NCBI GenBank assembly: GCA_013180625.2
Contig: SNVD02013093.1
Coordinates: 620,001 to 684,000, forward strand
DNA: 64,000 bases
DNA from: Boswellia sacra
Lineage: Eukaryota; Streptophyta; Magnoliopsida; Sapindales; Burseraceae
Reading direction: 5' to 3'
In this document: one piece after another, positions 34,957-46,110 of the stretch
Numbering within the stretch: position 1 is the stretch's first letter
How the letters are laid out: every line of letters starts with the position of its first letter
The notes under the pieces: model-generated
Told to the model about the DNA's origin: nothing
Database searches by the model: none
Seen by the model: only the letters and a program-made list of their open reading frames with translations
Position numbers and translations under genes: made by a program

Positions 34957-37870
34957 CCTTAGGGCTAACAGAATCTCCCAAGTTAGAACTGAAGCCCTTA
35001 CCTGAAGGACTAAAATACGCATCTCTTGAGGAGAAGACATTTCTGATGGTAATTTCTTCATCCTTCACAAGCGAGCAACAAGGTAAGTTGATGGAAGTGC
35101 TTAAAAGGCATAAAAATGCAATCAGGCGGACTTTAAAAGACATAAAAGGCATTAACCCTTTGATTTGTACACATAGAATACATTTAGAAGAAAATGCCAA
35201 AAATCCCAACAACCTGAAAGGAGATTAAATCTCCACATGAAAGAGGTCATTAGGGCTGAAGTTCTCAAACTACTTGATGTGGGAATTATCTACCATATTT
35301 CTGATAGTAAGTGGTAAGCCCTACACAAGTGGTACCTAAGAAATCTGGCATTACAGTAGTAAAAAAATGAAAAGGGTGAATCATTACCAACTCGAGTCTC
35401 ATCTAGTTGGAGGATGTGTATTGATTATAGAAAATTAAATGCTGTCACTAGAAAAGACCATTTTCCCTTACCGTTCCTTGACCAAATTTTAGAAAGAGTA
35501 GTAGGGCACTCCTACTACTGCTTTCTCGATGGATACTCAGAATATTATCAAATTCCCATTGCACTTGAAGACCAAGAAAAGACCACATTCATGTGCCCCT
35601 TCGGCACTTTTGCATTTAGAAGGATGCCTTTTGGACTTTGTAATGCCCCGGTCACTTTTCAAAGATGCATGTTAAGCATTTTTTTAGTGACATGGTTGAA
35701 CATTGTTTAGAAGTTTTTATGGATGACTTAACTATCTTTGGAAATTCTTTTGATAATTGTCTTGAAAACTTAGAAAAAGTCCTAAAAAAGTGTGAAAAAA
35801 AAGGTCTTATCTTGAATTAGGAAAAATGTCATTATATGGTTACTTCGGAAATTGTCTTAGGTTATGTGGTGTCTTCCAAGGGAATTGAAGTGGACAAAGC
35901 AAAAGTTGAATTAATTTTCTATTTGCCTCCACCAAAAACAGTCAAAGAGGTCCGTTCATTCTTAGGGCATGTCGGATTTATAGGAGGTTCATAAGAAATT
36001 TCAGTGATATATCTAAACCTCTTTGTAACCTCTTAATAAAAGACACTTCTTTTGAATGGACTCAAGAATGTCAAATTGCCTTTGATAAGTTAATTGGACT
36101 TTTAACAACTGCTCCAATTATACAATCTCTTGATTGGTCCTTGCCTTTTGAATTGATGTGTGATGCAAGTGACTATACTGTTGATGCTATCTTAGGACAA
36201 AGAAAAGAATGTAAGCCTTATGTGATATACTATGCAAGTAGGACTTTAAATGATGCACAAATGAATTACACACAACTAAAAAAGAACTACTTGTAGTAGT
36301 ATTTGCATTGGACTAATTTCGATCTTATTTAATTGGTTCTCCAACGATTGTTTACACTGACCATGTAGCTATGAGATATTTAATGTCTAAACAAGATGCA
36401 AACCTAGATTGATATGGTGGATCTTATTGCTCCAAGAATTCAACATCACAATAAAGGATAAGAAATGAGCCAAAAATGTCGTTGCAGATCATCTGTCAAG
36501 ATTAACGACAGAGACATTAATTAAAACTTCATCTATCCATGACTATTTTCCTGATGAATTTTTATTCTCCGTTGCTGCAGTACCTTGGTTTGCTAACATT
36601 GTAAATTTTCTTGCAACAGGAGAAATGCCACGTCATTGGAATGCTCAAGATAAACAGAAGTTTTTGACCGAGGTGAAAAACTTTTATTGGGATGACCCAT
36701 ATCTATTAAAATATTGTCCGGACCAAATAATTAGAAGATGCATACCCAACAATAAGGTAAGGAGTATCATTAATTTTTGTCATTCCGAAGCATATGGAGG
36801 ACACTTTTCATCTAAAAAAATAGTTGCTAAAACCTTGTAATTTGGATTTTATTGGCCCGCCTTATTTAAAGATGAACATGCATTTTGCAAAACTTGTGAA
36901 AATTATCAAAAATTGGGATCCATTTCAAAATAAAACATGATGCCTTTGAATCCAATTCTTGTCGTTGAAATCTTTGACTGTTGGGGTATTGATTTTATAG
37001 GACCTTTTCTAGCATCATTTGGCTTTGTGTATATTCTTGTTGCAGTAGACTATGTTTCAAAATGGGTCAACGCAATTCCATGTCAAAGCAGTGATCACAA
37101 AAGAGTTATCAAATTCTTGAAAGAGAATATCTTGTGTAGATTTGGAATTCCTCGAGCCATTATTACTGATGGGGGTACACATTTTTGTAACAAACCATAT
37201 TTGAAACTCTAATGAAGAAATATGGAATAACCGATAAAGTTTTCACACCTTATCACCCGTAAACAAGTGGACAAGTTGAATTAGCTAATAGAGAGATAAA
37301 ACAGGTCTTAGAAAAAACGGTTATCCCAAATCGTACAGATTGGTCTTTAAGACTTAATAATGCACTTTAGGCTTACAGAACTGCTTTCAAAACATTATTG
37401 GGAATGTCTCCTTATAGATTAGTTTATGAAAAACCTTGTCACTTGCCTGTGGAAATTGAGCATAAAGCTTATTGGGCCATTAAAACATTTAACACAAATT
37501 TGGATGATGCTTGCAAGTTACGTAAACTCCAACTGAGTAAACTTGAAGAAATCAGGAATGAGGCTTATGAAAATTCTAAAATCTACAAAAAAAAAAATGA
37601 AGGTTTTTCATGACAAATTCATTGTTAGAAAATCTTTTGAACCTTCACAAAAAGTTCTGTTGTATGATTTAAGATTGCATTTGTTTCCTGATAAACTTCG
37701 GTCTCGTTGGACTGGACCTTTCATTTTTAAAAATGTTTTCTCTCTTGGAGCTGTTGAAATTGAGAACCCAAAGAATGGTAATGTTTTTAAACTTAATGGA
37801 CAATGATTAAAACCATTCTTTGAAAATTTTGATCAAAATGAAGAGTTTATTACTTTAATCTATCCTTTTT
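34957..37870 (+). pseudogene. Athila reverse transcriptase, RNase H and integrase (broken)
   Basis: The pre-RT spacer (34960-35220) leads into RT with MCIDYRKLNAVTRKDHFPLP and MPFGLCNAPVTFQRCM. A T-run near 35680 holds seven T where five fit the frame, and the frameshift hides the catalytic FMDD (about 35718). RNase H (36060-36500) shows DASDYTVDAILGQ. Integrase has an HHCC finger (HSEAYGGH ... CKTCENYQ) broken by a stop at 36838, then the core with DFIGPF and [10 protein letters not shown] (36930-37210). Further stops follow near 37260 and 37369. The C-terminus (37398-37870) has LRSRWTGPFIFKNVF and an A-run frameshift near 37590. The domain order is complete, so this copy was once autonomous. 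Confidence 0.9.
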
Positions 37871-38094
37871 AAGGATTGATTTTTCCCGGTTAAATGGCGG
37901 ACATAATACTCCGTGAATTTTAAAATCGATTTTTTAGTTTCTTAAAAGCTGTTGCTCACCCTGTATTCATTTTTGTTTCTTCTCTCTCATTTTCTTCACT
38001 TGGGTACCATTCTCTCGAAGCCACATAAACGTTTTCTCTCTCTTCCTCAAAATGATTTGCTTAAAATTTACAAAGCTCGCGCAAAAGACTACGG

Positions 38095-38650
38095 ATGTTG
38101 ATACGCAAGGGCATTCCTACTGATTTAAGATGGTTAATTGGAGCCAAGGTTCGATTTTTTTTTTTTATTTTCAGATGATCTTGTTTCTCACCTGCCAGGT
38201 TTGGGAAAAAGCTCTTACTTCAAAAAGCGAAGAGCAAAAAGGTTACAAGTTTGTCACAAATGTGCAAGATGGACTCGTAACCAGTGTTGCCGCTCCTTGG
38301 GATATTTGTCAAACAATCAAGAGGATAAGCTACAATTCATCAAGAATGGACTGAGTAGGGAGTCTTTGGATAATATCCAATTGACTCTTGAGATGCATTC
38401 TTGTGGAATTGTGCAACGTGAAATTTTGAAATTATGGACACAATTTCAAGAAGAGCAAGAACGTTATAGTCTTATGAATCTGACTCAAAACGACCCTGTT
38501 TGCCAATTTATAAGAAAACTAAATGGGAAGTATATCCCCAACTCATATAAGGTGTTTAAGCCATTTCTAGACGTAAAACTGGAGGAAGATGTAAGCTACA
38601 GTCACAACTACTTGTACATATGCATGTGTGTTATCATTTTTGAATTCTAA
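38095..38650 (+). pseudogene. Unrecognised ORF between pol and the LOG-like gene, frameshifted at a T-run
   Basis: A start at 38095 (MLIRKGIPTDLRWLIGAKV) runs into a T-run near 38155; the following frame (38138-38650) continues SDDLVSHLPGLGKSSYFKKR, then a Cys-rich CHKCARWTRNQCC and a long hydrophilic, helix-prone segment with LKLWTQFQEEQERYS. Either the T-run has changed length or the true start is at 38138. The T-run plus ATTTTCAG also resembles a splice acceptor. No domain is recognised. It could be the element's env-position ORF or captured host sequence. Confidence 0.45.
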
Positions 38651-38818
38651 TGCCTTACAACTGTCATTTTTGAATTTATATCTTTCGGTTGACTTATGCA
38701 TTTATGTTGTCTTCTTTCTATCTTATTTTTTGAATTTCTATGCTTTATTGTCAAACTTTTTCAACTAACAACCGATCTACCTATATATATGTCATCATTA
38801 GAATACCTTTTTGCACTC

Positions 38819-38826
38819 TATAAATA
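38819..38826 (+). promoter_or_regulatory. TATA box before the LOG-like gene
   Basis: TATAAATA lies 52 bp upstream of the ATG at 38878 and is followed by a C/T-rich leader (cttgttcttcacttcacac), the normal plant core-promoter spacing. This suggests the copy came with, or acquired, its own promoter. Confidence 0.55.
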
Positions 38827-38877
38827 TGACATCTCTTGTTCTTCACTTCACACATATAGTTAGAGAGTTGCATAGAC

Positions 38878-39489
38878 ATGGAGGAAACTTCAAAACATCG
38901 AATCCAAAAGATATGTGTATTCTGTGGATTTCGACCTAGAAAAAGTGAAGAGTTTATAGCAATAGCAAATTATCTTGGTAGGCTATTAGCTGAAAAAAAG
39001 ATTCATGTGGTTTATGGGGGAGGCAGCCTCGGGTTAATGGGTTGTATGTTAACAACTGCACTTGTAGGAGGCAGTCAAGTTTTAGGTGTTATTCCTAAAG
39101 CTTTGGCTGTAGAAAGCATCATTGGAAAAATGGTTGGGAAGGAGTTACAGGTCTCCTCTATGCATGAACGCATGACATGTATGCTTATTAATTCGGATGC
39201 CTTTATTGCTTTACCAAGTGGCTTTGGTACTCTCGAAGGAATTTTTCAAATTGCCTCTTGGGCCCAACTGAATCTCCATCAAAAAGCCATAGGTTTGTTG
39301 AATGTTAATAATTTCTTTGATCCTTTTATACGTTTTATTGATGCAGCTGTAGAACAAAATTTTATCCCTCATTTGGTGTAACAAATCCTTATTTCTGTCA
39401 CTACTGGTAGTGAATTACTTGACAAATTACAAGCAGTCGAGTATGAACCAGACCCAGCTATAACTCAAATCAATTGGTCAGGGGGATAA
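38878..39489 (+). pseudogene. Intronless LOG-like (cytokinin riboside monophosphate phosphoribohydrolase family) copy, probably inactive
   Basis: LOG enzymes release active cytokinin bases from their nucleotides in the cytosol. The frame aligns from the start (KICVFCGFRPRKSEEF) through the nucleotide-binding VVYGGGSLGLMG, GVIPKAL and MHERMTCM to the family signature. That signature normally reads PGGxGTxxE; here it is PSGFGTLEG, so the second Gly is Ser and the catalytic Glu is Gly. The Arg of MHER is kept. A TAA at 39379-39381 cuts the last 35 codons, which remain readable in frame (QILISVTTGSELLDKLQAVE) to 39489, giving 203 residues, the normal family length. Plant LOG genes usually have several introns; none is seen. 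It lies inside the Athila element, between integrase and the post-coding gaggacaatg motif, and has its own TATA box. Confidence 0.85.
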
Positions 39490-39646
39490 AACAAAATGTG
39501 CAAATTGGATCTGAATCTCCCTTTGTAATTTTTCTTATATGTTATTTTATTTTTAGCATTTTATTTTACGCATCTTTCAGGTCGTCTCTTTTGAATAACT
39601 GAAGCTTCAAGTAATGTCTCCTATACTTTATCTCTCTACATTTAAA

Positions 39647-39667
39647 CAATGAGGACAATGTTTCATT
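39647..39667 (+). other. Athila-type post-coding motif (aacaatgaggacaatgtttca)
   Basis: A variant of the acattgaggacaatgt motif, followed by a G-rich stretch, that occurs downstream of the coding region in many Athila-like elements. Its position after the LOG-like copy is the main evidence that the copy lies inside the element. Confidence 0.6.
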
Positions 39668-40235
39668 TGGTTGAGGGAGAAGGATAGTAGACATAAGTGT
39701 GTCTTAAATTTTTTTCGCAAAAAAAAAAAAAGCAAGTTAGTAATTAGATTCAAAGTGCGGTGTAAGGAGTTCAAATCCTCTTGAGATGCATTCTGGGTCA
39801 GGAATGACAGAGTAAAGAGGGCCATTTTGAACTATTGAAATACACTGTAACCAATTTGTCATTTTGTTTTGATTTTGCATTTTTGAAGACTCATTTTAGA
39901 TAATCTGTTATTATTTAGTTTTGATTTTTGAATTTTATAATGAGGATGTCTTATTCACTTCACTTTGAATTATTCAAATCTATGAACTCTCACAACCTTA
40001 TCATTTAATAAACTATTTGCTCATGTACTCATTAAGCAAGTATTCATGAACCTTTCTTCACACAAACACTTTGATGCATGATTGTGGGTTGCAAAATGAA
40101 ATGTTGCAATATTTGAGTTCTTTTGTTTTGTTTATGATAACAACAAAAGGAAGGGGAAAGTTAAAAAAAGAAAAAAAGAGAAAAAAGAGAAAATAAAGTG
40201 AAAATAAAAAAAAAGAATTGTGGATAAATTTGGTC

Positions 40236-40520
40236 TCGTAGCCTCCTTAATTCGAACAATTAAGCCCAAGGGGTGCCTCAACATCTAATACCCTAAGACC
40301 AACTGGTTTGGGAGCTATTGGCCCAAACTTATTACATGGATTAAGGAGAAAGCTTAATGTGATTGAACACTGCACTATCCATAAGTTTCTAAGCAAAAAT
40401 AAAGCATTGGCAACCTGAGTCTTTAAGCTAGTAGGGGTGTGTTAACACCTAATGCCCTAAGGCTAACTAGTCTGGGAGTCATTAGCCTAAGGCTCGCTAC
40501 ATTGGTTAAAGATGCATTGT
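40236..40520 (+). repeat. Diverged tandem duplication in the Athila 3' region
   Basis: Two blocks share ctaataccctaagaccaactggtttgggag...ttggcccaa and ctaatgccctaaggctaactagtctgggag...ttagcctaa. 39840-40140 shows nothing else. Confidence 0.75.
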
Positions 40521-40526
40521 TTCAAA

Positions 40527-40528
<2 letters not shown>

Positions 40529-40571
<43 letters not shown>
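40529..40571 (+). repeat. (AC)n microsatellite
   Basis: Uninterrupted AC repeat of about 43 bp followed by ATATAT. Confidence 0.97.
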
Positions 40572-40576
<5 letters not shown>

Positions 40577-40900
40577 GTATATAAATAAAAATAATGATGA
40601 ATGAATGCCCCCTGCCTAAGGATGTTAGCCTTAAAAAATATTAGAACCGATATAGCTTCTTTCTAATAAGCCCTAAAATCATGTGTCGACTGAGCACAAA
40701 AAGAAGGTTTGTTAATATCTTGACTAAAGGGTATATGAGCCTTTTAAAAAAAAAGAAAAAAAAATCGGTTAAGAGTTTGTTTATTTGGATAGAATCAATG
40801 AGAGTGCAATAATGCCACCTTGGATGTAAAATTCTATAAATCACTTCTAAATAATAACTTTTTAATTGTTAGGGACTATCAATAAGCTGGTTGGGGGGTG

Positions 40901-42378
40901 TGATGAATACTTAAATATGTATGTTTTATAATAGCTTAATTCATCATATTGCATTAATAGTGCCATTAAATTCCTCAACTTAAGCATATTTGTAGTCTTT
41001 GCATCTTTTGAATTAGCTTTGTCTTAATTTTAGTTTTTGTTGCAGGTTTGGTAAAATTGACATAACTTTCTATTTATAGATCAGAATGGTGCAAATCTTA
41101 ATTTATTCGAAAGATGATTAAATTATCTACAAGATCATATTTCACAAGCATCATCAAATTGGGGCTTTTAGTGGACCAAAACTAGGCTTGAAATAAACCC
41201 ATATGTAGTTTCAGTCCAGCCTGACCATGCCTCTGTATTTTGAGCATATCTCTTGATATACATATCCGAATTGTATTAATCAGGACGTTCTAGAAAGTTG
41301 AGAGAACAATTATAACACAATCAAGACACAAAATCAAAATTCTAAATTTGAAATCACCCTCATCCAATTCCAAGTCAGTGACACATGATGATCTAAATTG
41401 TCAACACATATTTTACAATTGACATTTTGTAATTGAAAAATTTGTCCTTGACTTAGCAAATAAATGAAATCTCTTGTGATGCTTCCTTTTCCAAGGAACT
41501 GAGATCTTGTGTTTTGTTCATAAATTTTCTTTTTGCGTTTATTTTCTTTCACCCCTTTTTTTAAGGTGAAAGGGTGAAACCCTTGCTATGTGAATAAGGA
41601 TTTTCTAACCCTTGACATTGCTTAATATATTTCTATACATCTCACACTGTTTTGATTAGAACTTTTGGTACACTTAATGGATTTATAAACCGTAAATTCT
41701 CCAGAAAATAGACTTCGAGAGCTTTCCAACGGTATATAAATGTCGTCGGGTTCATTGTATGTCAATACAATTAAATCCGAGAAGATCACTGACTAGCAGA
41801 GGTGAAAATGAGGGTTTTACTCCATTTTTGTGCAAGTTGCTCCAAAACTCCTACAAACATCAAAACCACACAAAAACATAAAAATACCAAGGAATATAGC
41901 AAAGAAACATGGACGAATTGATATAAAAGTAATACATAAATAGACACCTATCATGTGGATTCTAATTGAGTTATAATTTGATTGTTTATCATTATTTGAT
42001 ATATCAAAGGTGAATCCCCTAATCTTAGCTTCCATTATTATTGTGTTAATTCCTTTTACTTGTGTATTTTAAGTATTCTTGCCTATATGAACTTTTTCTT
42101 TCATTTGTTATGGTAGGTTTTACCTTCTAATTTCCATGGAATATTTTTACCACCTTTTGTTTTTGTTTTATATTTGAATGGTTGGTAGTACAGCCTACAA
42201 TCTTTACTTATATTTGTTGATATTATCTTGTCATTTCTTTGAATCATTCATATCATATTTGCTTACCTTATAGTTTGTACCGTTAAATCCCCTTCGCAGT
42301 GGATCGACCCCGGTCTCACCAGATTTATTACTTCAATACTTCTATACTTAGGAGATAATCCTATTTTTGGATGTGTCA
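40901..42378 (+). repeat. 3' LTR of the Athila element
   Basis: It starts TGATGAATAC directly after the polypurine tract ttggggggtg (40891-40900) and ends ...GGATGTGTCA. Near its end is ccccttcgcagtggatcgacc, the conserved U5 feature of Athila LTRs. At 1478 bp the length fits the lineage. No second copy exists in the window to prove the ends. Confidence 0.65.
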
Positions 42379-42801
42379 GTATGGATGTAATCACGAAAGA
42401 AATCTAGCTTGTGAGATCTCTCGAACTTCGTATAACTTACAACCTACCTTTTCATCTGTAGGGAAGAAAAATCTTGACAAACAGGAAGCGAGGATGTAAT
42501 ACTCCTAACTCAAAAGCCCACATCTGTTATGGACAGACAGAATTAGAAATAGGATTCATATAGACAATCATGGGATTTGCTCTATTACCTAAGGTTATTT
42601 CTCCTTTTTTACATCTTCATGACATGAATGGTCTAAACCAACGTACAATTGGCCAAGAGCAACACGCCCCAGTCAAAGGTCCTCACTTGGTTGAGATCTC
42701 AGAGGGCAAGAAGCAAAGTCAAGAAGGTAGTGTTTGAAGTGTTGGCAAAAAGCATAGAACCAAGCTCATAAATGATGAAGCTATGTTATGGTTCTTGATC
42801 T

Positions 42802-43096
42802 TCACATCATATCCACGAAATGGTGAACCAAGTCTCTCTGATCTCTCAAATCTGTGATATAAACATCGATGGGTACAACCTCCCTGCTGCACGAAAGGCC
42901 GATCTGAGCAGCAATGTTGAGCAAGGTGATAGTCATCTTACCAATTAGAAGATGAAAAGTGCAAGTCGTATCCATCCATCTCTCACATAGAGCAGCCAGT
43001 GCTAGATGATCAGTGTCCCAAGAGGCATGTGGAAAAAAAGAGATAAACTCATAAAAGCCTATAGCAACAATCCTGGTCCTAACAACTTTATTCTAT
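42802..43096 (-). pseudogene. Plant mobile domain (PMD) fragment
   Basis: An open stretch of about 96 codons on the minus strand, without its own ATG, reads RIVAIGFYEFISFF..., then LALAALCERWMDTTCTFHLL and IGKMTITLLNIAAQIGLS. The pattern (CERW...TFHL..G.MTITL.....IGL) is that of plant mobile domain proteins, found in MULEs, in antisense ORFs of Ty3 elements and in a few host genes. It ends at a TGA (42802-42804), and a TAG lies in frame upstream. It could be the antisense ORF of the Tat-like element whose repeats follow. 42380-42800 and 43100-44160 show only fragments that look like further 3' retrotransposon sequence. Confidence 0.65.
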
Positions 43097-44159
43097 ATCC
43101 CTAAGAACTAACTGTGGGCGCCAATAAATGACCCACACATCTCCTAAGGCAAGAAATCGAAGTCTCTACATTAATATATGCCTAGAAAATTTCTAGGAAA
43201 TGGAAAAAATGAAGAATGAAGAAAAATGTAGACTTGGTTGATCAAGTCCATGTCATAGACAATGGGCACTTTTTAGCCTTTTGGAAGGCATTTAAATGTC
43301 GATCTCTATACTAGATAACTCTCATTCAATTCAAGATGGATTGGATGACCTGCAATTGGAGAAAGGAAGTCGAGACGATCGTGTTAGAGAAATTTGAAAG
43401 CAAATCGAATGAGAAATGAAGAAATGGTGTGTGAATAAAGTAGAGGAAGGCAAAAGGGTCTCTTTATAGACCCTCCACCACTAGATCGTTGTTGGCTAAC
43501 CACCAGCCAATGGTCCTCCCAAAATTGGTCGATTTTTTAATGAGGGGCATAACGATAAAAGGCCAAATAAAAGGCTAAGAGGAAGAAAAACTCTATATAT
43601 CAACCTTAAGACTAAAAGAATTTTTGAACATAATCAACAACAAGCACCCGACCATAGTAATAGTTTAACAACTCACGAAGAAAAAGCAACATTGGTCAAT
43701 GGAACCTTCGACTGATCCATATAGAAGAATTCCTCTAGAGACTAGAAAGTAGTTTTGTTGAAAAACATGCCAAACGAGGTACAATTTGAATCATCAAGAG
43801 ATGTTTGATATTTTTACAGGAACTTGCAAGAACGATAAAGAAATTCTTGATAAGTCTGAGAATCAACAATATGATAAGAACTCCCTAGTGAAGGGTCCTA
43901 CGAATGCAAAATATGAAGAGATCAAGAACAAAGAATGCTAAAGCATAACGAATCAAGAATTTCCCCTAATGGACTAGAAGAAGTCAAGGATATAAGCAAG
44001 AATACTGAGAAAAAGGGCATGAAACCTAACAAATGTAAAGTCTGAAGAGATCAAAAAGAATAAAGAATACTCAGTTGAAGGCATAAAGAATGAAAAGGTC
44101 TGCAGACAGTGAGGTAGTGCATGATAGACATTTTCCCAATGGGCATGCATTAGAAGGAA

Positions 44160-44490
44160 CCTTAAGAAGCAAGTGCATTTAAAAATGTTTCAAGCCCTTA
44201 GAATTGGCGCAAGCTCTAAGAACAAGCACACCGAAGAATGTTGGAAACCCTAGAAAGTAGGTGCACTTAAGAGTGTTTTTAAACACTTAGAATATGCATA
44301 AGCCCTAAGAAGAGGTGCACTGAAGAGTGTTAGAAACCCTAGGAAGTTGATGCACTTAAGAGTGTTTTAAGACCTTAGAATAGGCACAAGCCCTAAGAAG
44401 AGGTGTACTGAAGAGTGTTAGAAACCCTATGAAGTAGATGCACCAAAAAGTGTTTTCAAACCCTAAGAAATAAGTGTACTAAAGACTGTC
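44160..44490 (+). repeat. Tandem repeat, period about 90 bp
   Basis: Four degenerate copies built of gtgcacttaagagtgtttt, ccttagaataggcacaagcc and ctaagaagaggtgcactgaagagtgtt. Confidence 0.87.
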
Positions 44491-44504
44491 ATATTTTAAC
44501 ATCA

Positions 44505-44815
44505 TAAGGATGCACCTGTTCGTACTAGAAGAGTGCACATGATCCATTAGAAGGGCATTCATCCGCACTAGAAGAGTGCACACCATGCATCATAAGGATG
44601 CATTCCTATGCATTAGAAGGATACACCTATTTGCACTAGAAAAGTGCATATCATATATCGTAAGGATGCATTCTCGTGCATTAAAAGGATGTACCTATTT
44701 GCATTAGAAGAGTGCACATCATGCATGAAAAGGATGCATTCTATGCATTAAAGGAATGCATTTGTCTACACTAGAAGAGTGCATTTTATGCATTAGAAGA
44801 GTGCTAATTAGACAA
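44505..44815 (+). repeat. Tandem repeat of cactagaagagtgca / cataaggatgcat motifs
   Basis: About four higher-order copies of 75-80 bp, each of short blocks ending in gtgcac or gatgca(t). It directly follows the 90 bp array, as in the 3' regions of Tat-type elements. 44815-45040 shows no feature. Confidence 0.87.
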
Positions 44816-45039
44816 ACGAAGTAAGAGTACTTTGTCAATTTTTGTGTCTCACAAACTTCTCCAAAGTAGAGAACAAGCTATAAACACTAAATTTTTTAGG
44901 CTTGATGACAAAGCAAAGATGAATGTCAAACAACAAAAATGACCAAAATGCCCTCAAAAGCAAAATGAAGAAAGTTGAGAAGAAATCGACCAAAAGCTTT
45001 GAAAATGACACATAACTTTGAAAAATGACAATAATTAAT

Positions 45040-46110
45040 CCAAAGAGAATCTAATGATAAGTCATATATCGTTGCCAGCTATAAATGTCTAGTATTCATG
45101 TTATTTTATGAATCGCAAATTGAAGTTGAACTCGAAGAGTTGTGCATGATAGAACAGATGAAGTTTGAAGGAGTACTGCATTGAAAAAACGCAAAACAAA
45201 GGGGTTTGGTGGCCCACCACTAGCCGGCAATCCTTCCATAGCTGGCCGGCACTCCCTTCTTTATTTTTGAAAAATTTTGAGTGAATCCTTCCTTTTTGTT
45301 TTTACCTTACATTTTCAATGCTCACCCTCTCCTATATAAACAAATCTTTGGCTCACTTTTCAAGAAATATTGAAATCTTCTCTTCTCCCTCTTAAAAAGA
45401 CACTTTAGAATTCAAGGAGTCTTTTCTAGTTAAATAATTTCGTTTTGGATATTTTATTGCTCTAAACCCAGAAAGGATACATCTTGAGAGCATTTCTCTC
45501 TCTTCCCTCCTTTTTTTTTTATTTTTCTTGCTTTCTTTTACTTAGAATGAGCATGATTAGATTTTATTTTGATGCTTAGAAGCATGCTTAAGATTATTAT
45601 GAATTGTTTTAATCCTTATTTGTCTTGCAAGGTGGAAATGCTTGTCAAGATAAGTCATCTTTCTCTTTTTTATTAGAAACATGTTTAGGAGTTCATCTTC
45701 TTTGCGAATGCTTAGAATCATGTTTATGAACATATGTTTAGAATCATGTTTAGGAGCTCATGATTAGAATAATGCTAGCAAGACTTATGATTTTGAAGCA
45801 CCCTTAAAAATAGCATAGAATAGATAAGAATTGTCATTGTTTATTCTTGATTGCTTGAATTGGGCTAGAATAGCTATGTTTTTATATGATAGATGTAACT
45901 AGGCTAAAATTGCGATGTTTAGGCTAGAATTGCTATATTTAGATGTCTCATTATCAAATGAATTATGCTAGAATACAATTAGTAGCCTAGAATGCGATGA
46001 TAAATTATCAAATTAGGTAGAAGCACCATGATTTTAGGTTATGGCTTTGTTTATTATTTTAATTGAATTTGTATGAATATATTATGATTGAATAATTATC
46101 ATTGTATGAT
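45040..46110 (+). mobile_element. LTR-like sequence, left part (continues at 51862)
   Basis: TATA box CCTATATAAAC (about 45333) is followed by a leader and then a motif-rich stretch of gcttagaa / aatcatgtttagg blocks (45560-46010). It is cut at 46110 by the complete element 46111-51861 and continues from 51862. The continuation (52040-52440) is a diverged relative of 8735-9110, so this and 7690-9265 are probably one LTR family. Confidence 0.5.

Larger units (their letters stand above)
32216..42378 (+). mobile_element. Athila-type Ty3 retrotransposon, 5'-truncated, with nested LTR and LOG-like gene copy
   Basis: Order: gag C-terminus and protease (32230-33237), nested LTR (33238-about 34956), RT, RNase H and integrase (34957-37870), an unrecognised ORF (38095-38650), LOG-like copy (38878-39489), the motif aacaatgaggacaatgtttca (39647-39667) that normally follows the coding part in Athila relatives, polypurine tract ttggggggtg, and 3' LTR (40901-42378). 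The 5' LTR and most of gag are missing. The assignment rests on the gag/protease style (VNIPLLDVSKQVPSYAKFLK; LDLGASMNLLPYSVFQKL). All pol parts carry stops or frameshifts. Confidence 0.8.

Noticed and set aside
39740..39790. gttcaaatcc resembling a tRNA T loop
   Set aside because: No partner arms or A-box at the right distance; lies inside the Athila 3' region.
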